Of a stretch of DNA of 5,625 nucleotides, positions 5,013-5,625 are shown piece after piece (the stretch's first letter is position 1; every line of letters begins with the position of its first letter). The position numbers and the translations under genes are program-made. Source of the DNA: Methanosarcina sp. (GTDB lineage: Archaea > Halobacteriota > Methanosarcinia > Methanosarcinales > Methanosarcinaceae). The stretch spans positions 351 to 5,975 of the forward strand of contig DUGS01000198.1 of the NCBI GenBank assembly GCA_013331265.1, read 5' to 3'. The notes beneath the pieces are model-generated. The model searched no databases, was not told where the DNA came from, and saw only the letters and a list, made by a program, of their open reading frames with translations.

Positions 5013-5016
5013 ATTT
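4974..5016 (+). repeat. 22-bp tandem duplication across the end of the membrane protein gene
   Basis: The 21 bases from 4974 (beginning ATGAAGTTTG) recur exactly at 4996-5016, separated by one C, so the period is 22 bp. Because 22 is not a multiple of three, the second copy is read in another frame and supplies the stop TAA at 5010-5012. Removing one copy would give a C-terminus KFVYKFKNSSSL with a stop at 5035-5037. Confidence 0.9.
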
Positions 5017-5625
5017 AAGAATTCGTCTTCTTTATGACTAACCTTGAAAAACTATCTACATGGCCTATTTTAGTCTGTTGATGTCAATTACTAGCATTCT
5101 TACAAAACCTAAGGTAACCTGAAATTAGAGCATGTATTAAAATTCGGTGCTCCCTATTTAATCAGTTGACATTTATGAGACTTCTGTAGTTTAACAACTC
5201 TGTTAATTTCCATTTCTTAATTTCCATTTCTTAATTTCCATTTCTTATAAATAATTCTACACTCTTGTGCAGGTGTTATCTTTTCCAAAACTCCCATTTC
5301 GTTTTTTAACCCTCTATGATCTCTGAAAAAGTTAAAATAAGCACAATAAAGTCTCATTTTGTTGTATAATCCTTTAATTTACTTTGAAAATCCTATTGCT
5401 TTTCTTGAAATTCTATAATTATCCTGTCTAAAACGAAAAGCTAAGAAAAGCAGTAAAAAAGAGAAACGATATCCATACACTTTAACTTTGGTTAAAAGAG
5501 CGAATAAAGGGTTCACAAGGTTTGGTCTGCAACAACGAAGTAGATTTCGGGATCAGATTCTTACTCTGTCCTGAATTTGCCTCATTTTAAGCTTATACGT
5601 CAATGAAGTTCATTTCGAGATCGGT
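5013..5625. other. AT-rich intergenic stretch without a supported gene
   Basis: No frame of useful length with a start and Shine-Dalgarno was seen on either strand, and no tRNA-like cloverleaf was evident by eye. It contains the 14-bp tandem repeat at 5203-5247 and a small hairpin, TTTAAC/GTTAAA, at 5481-5496. The last 130 bases are somewhat richer in GC but hold no readable frame. Confidence 0.5.
5203..5247 (+). repeat. 14-bp tandem repeat, 3.2 copies
   Basis: TTAATTTCCATTTC is repeated perfectly at 5203-5216, 5217-5230 and 5231-5244, followed by a partial TTA. A perfect short array like this usually reflects recent slippage and may vary in copy number between strains. Confidence 0.92.

Noticed and set aside
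5203..5247. CRISPR array
   Set aside because: The 14-bp units are directly adjacent without spacers and too short for CRISPR repeats.
5481..5496. Hairpin TTTAAC/GTTAAA as a terminator or RNA gene
   Set aside because: Only six A-T-rich pairs, no T tail, and no gene nearby to terminate.

Overview
The window looks like part of an archaeal genome, most likely a methanogen of the Methanosarcina type. This rests on low GC overall, long AT-rich intergenic DNA, TATA boxes about 25-30 bases before the inferred transcript starts, strong Shine-Dalgarno sequences, and several GTG or TTG starts. No marker gene fixes the genus, so this is an inference.

Left part (1-1572, minus strand): a type I restriction-modification locus read leftward. 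A complete specificity subunit gene (hsdS, 492 aa, two target-recognition domains) comes first. After 46 bases follows the start of the modification methyltransferase gene (hsdM, first 15 codons only, running off the window). Any hsdR would lie outside.

Middle (1573-4081, plus strand): a divergent control region, then a compact operon of up to five reading frames. These are (1) a 33-aa small ORF; (2) a 189-aa protein with a YwgA/Panacea-like N-terminal part and a UPF0175-like C-terminal helix-turn-helix, the likely antitoxin; (3) a 165-aa PIN-domain ribonuclease, the likely toxin; (4) a 59-aa ORF; and (5) a 328-aa protein with TIM-barrel-like patterning. ORFs 4 and 5 may be two parts of one protein, perhaps a distant relative of tRNA-guanine transglycosylases. 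Three junctions overlap by four bases (TTGA, ATGA, TTGA) and the fourth is joined by a Shine-Dalgarno inside the upstream gene, so the operon looks translationally coupled. If the reading is right, it is a toxin-antitoxin module with an extra, possibly base-modifying, component, placed back to back with a restriction system in a small defence island.

Right part (4082-5625): mostly non-coding or decayed DNA. A GC-rich islet with a GC hairpin (about 4250-4450) lies in AT-rich sequence. Then comes a 145-aa four-helix membrane protein of unknown function, whose C-terminus has been rewritten by a 22-bp tandem duplication. The last 613 bases hold no gene that I can support, only a 14-bp tandem repeat and small hairpins.
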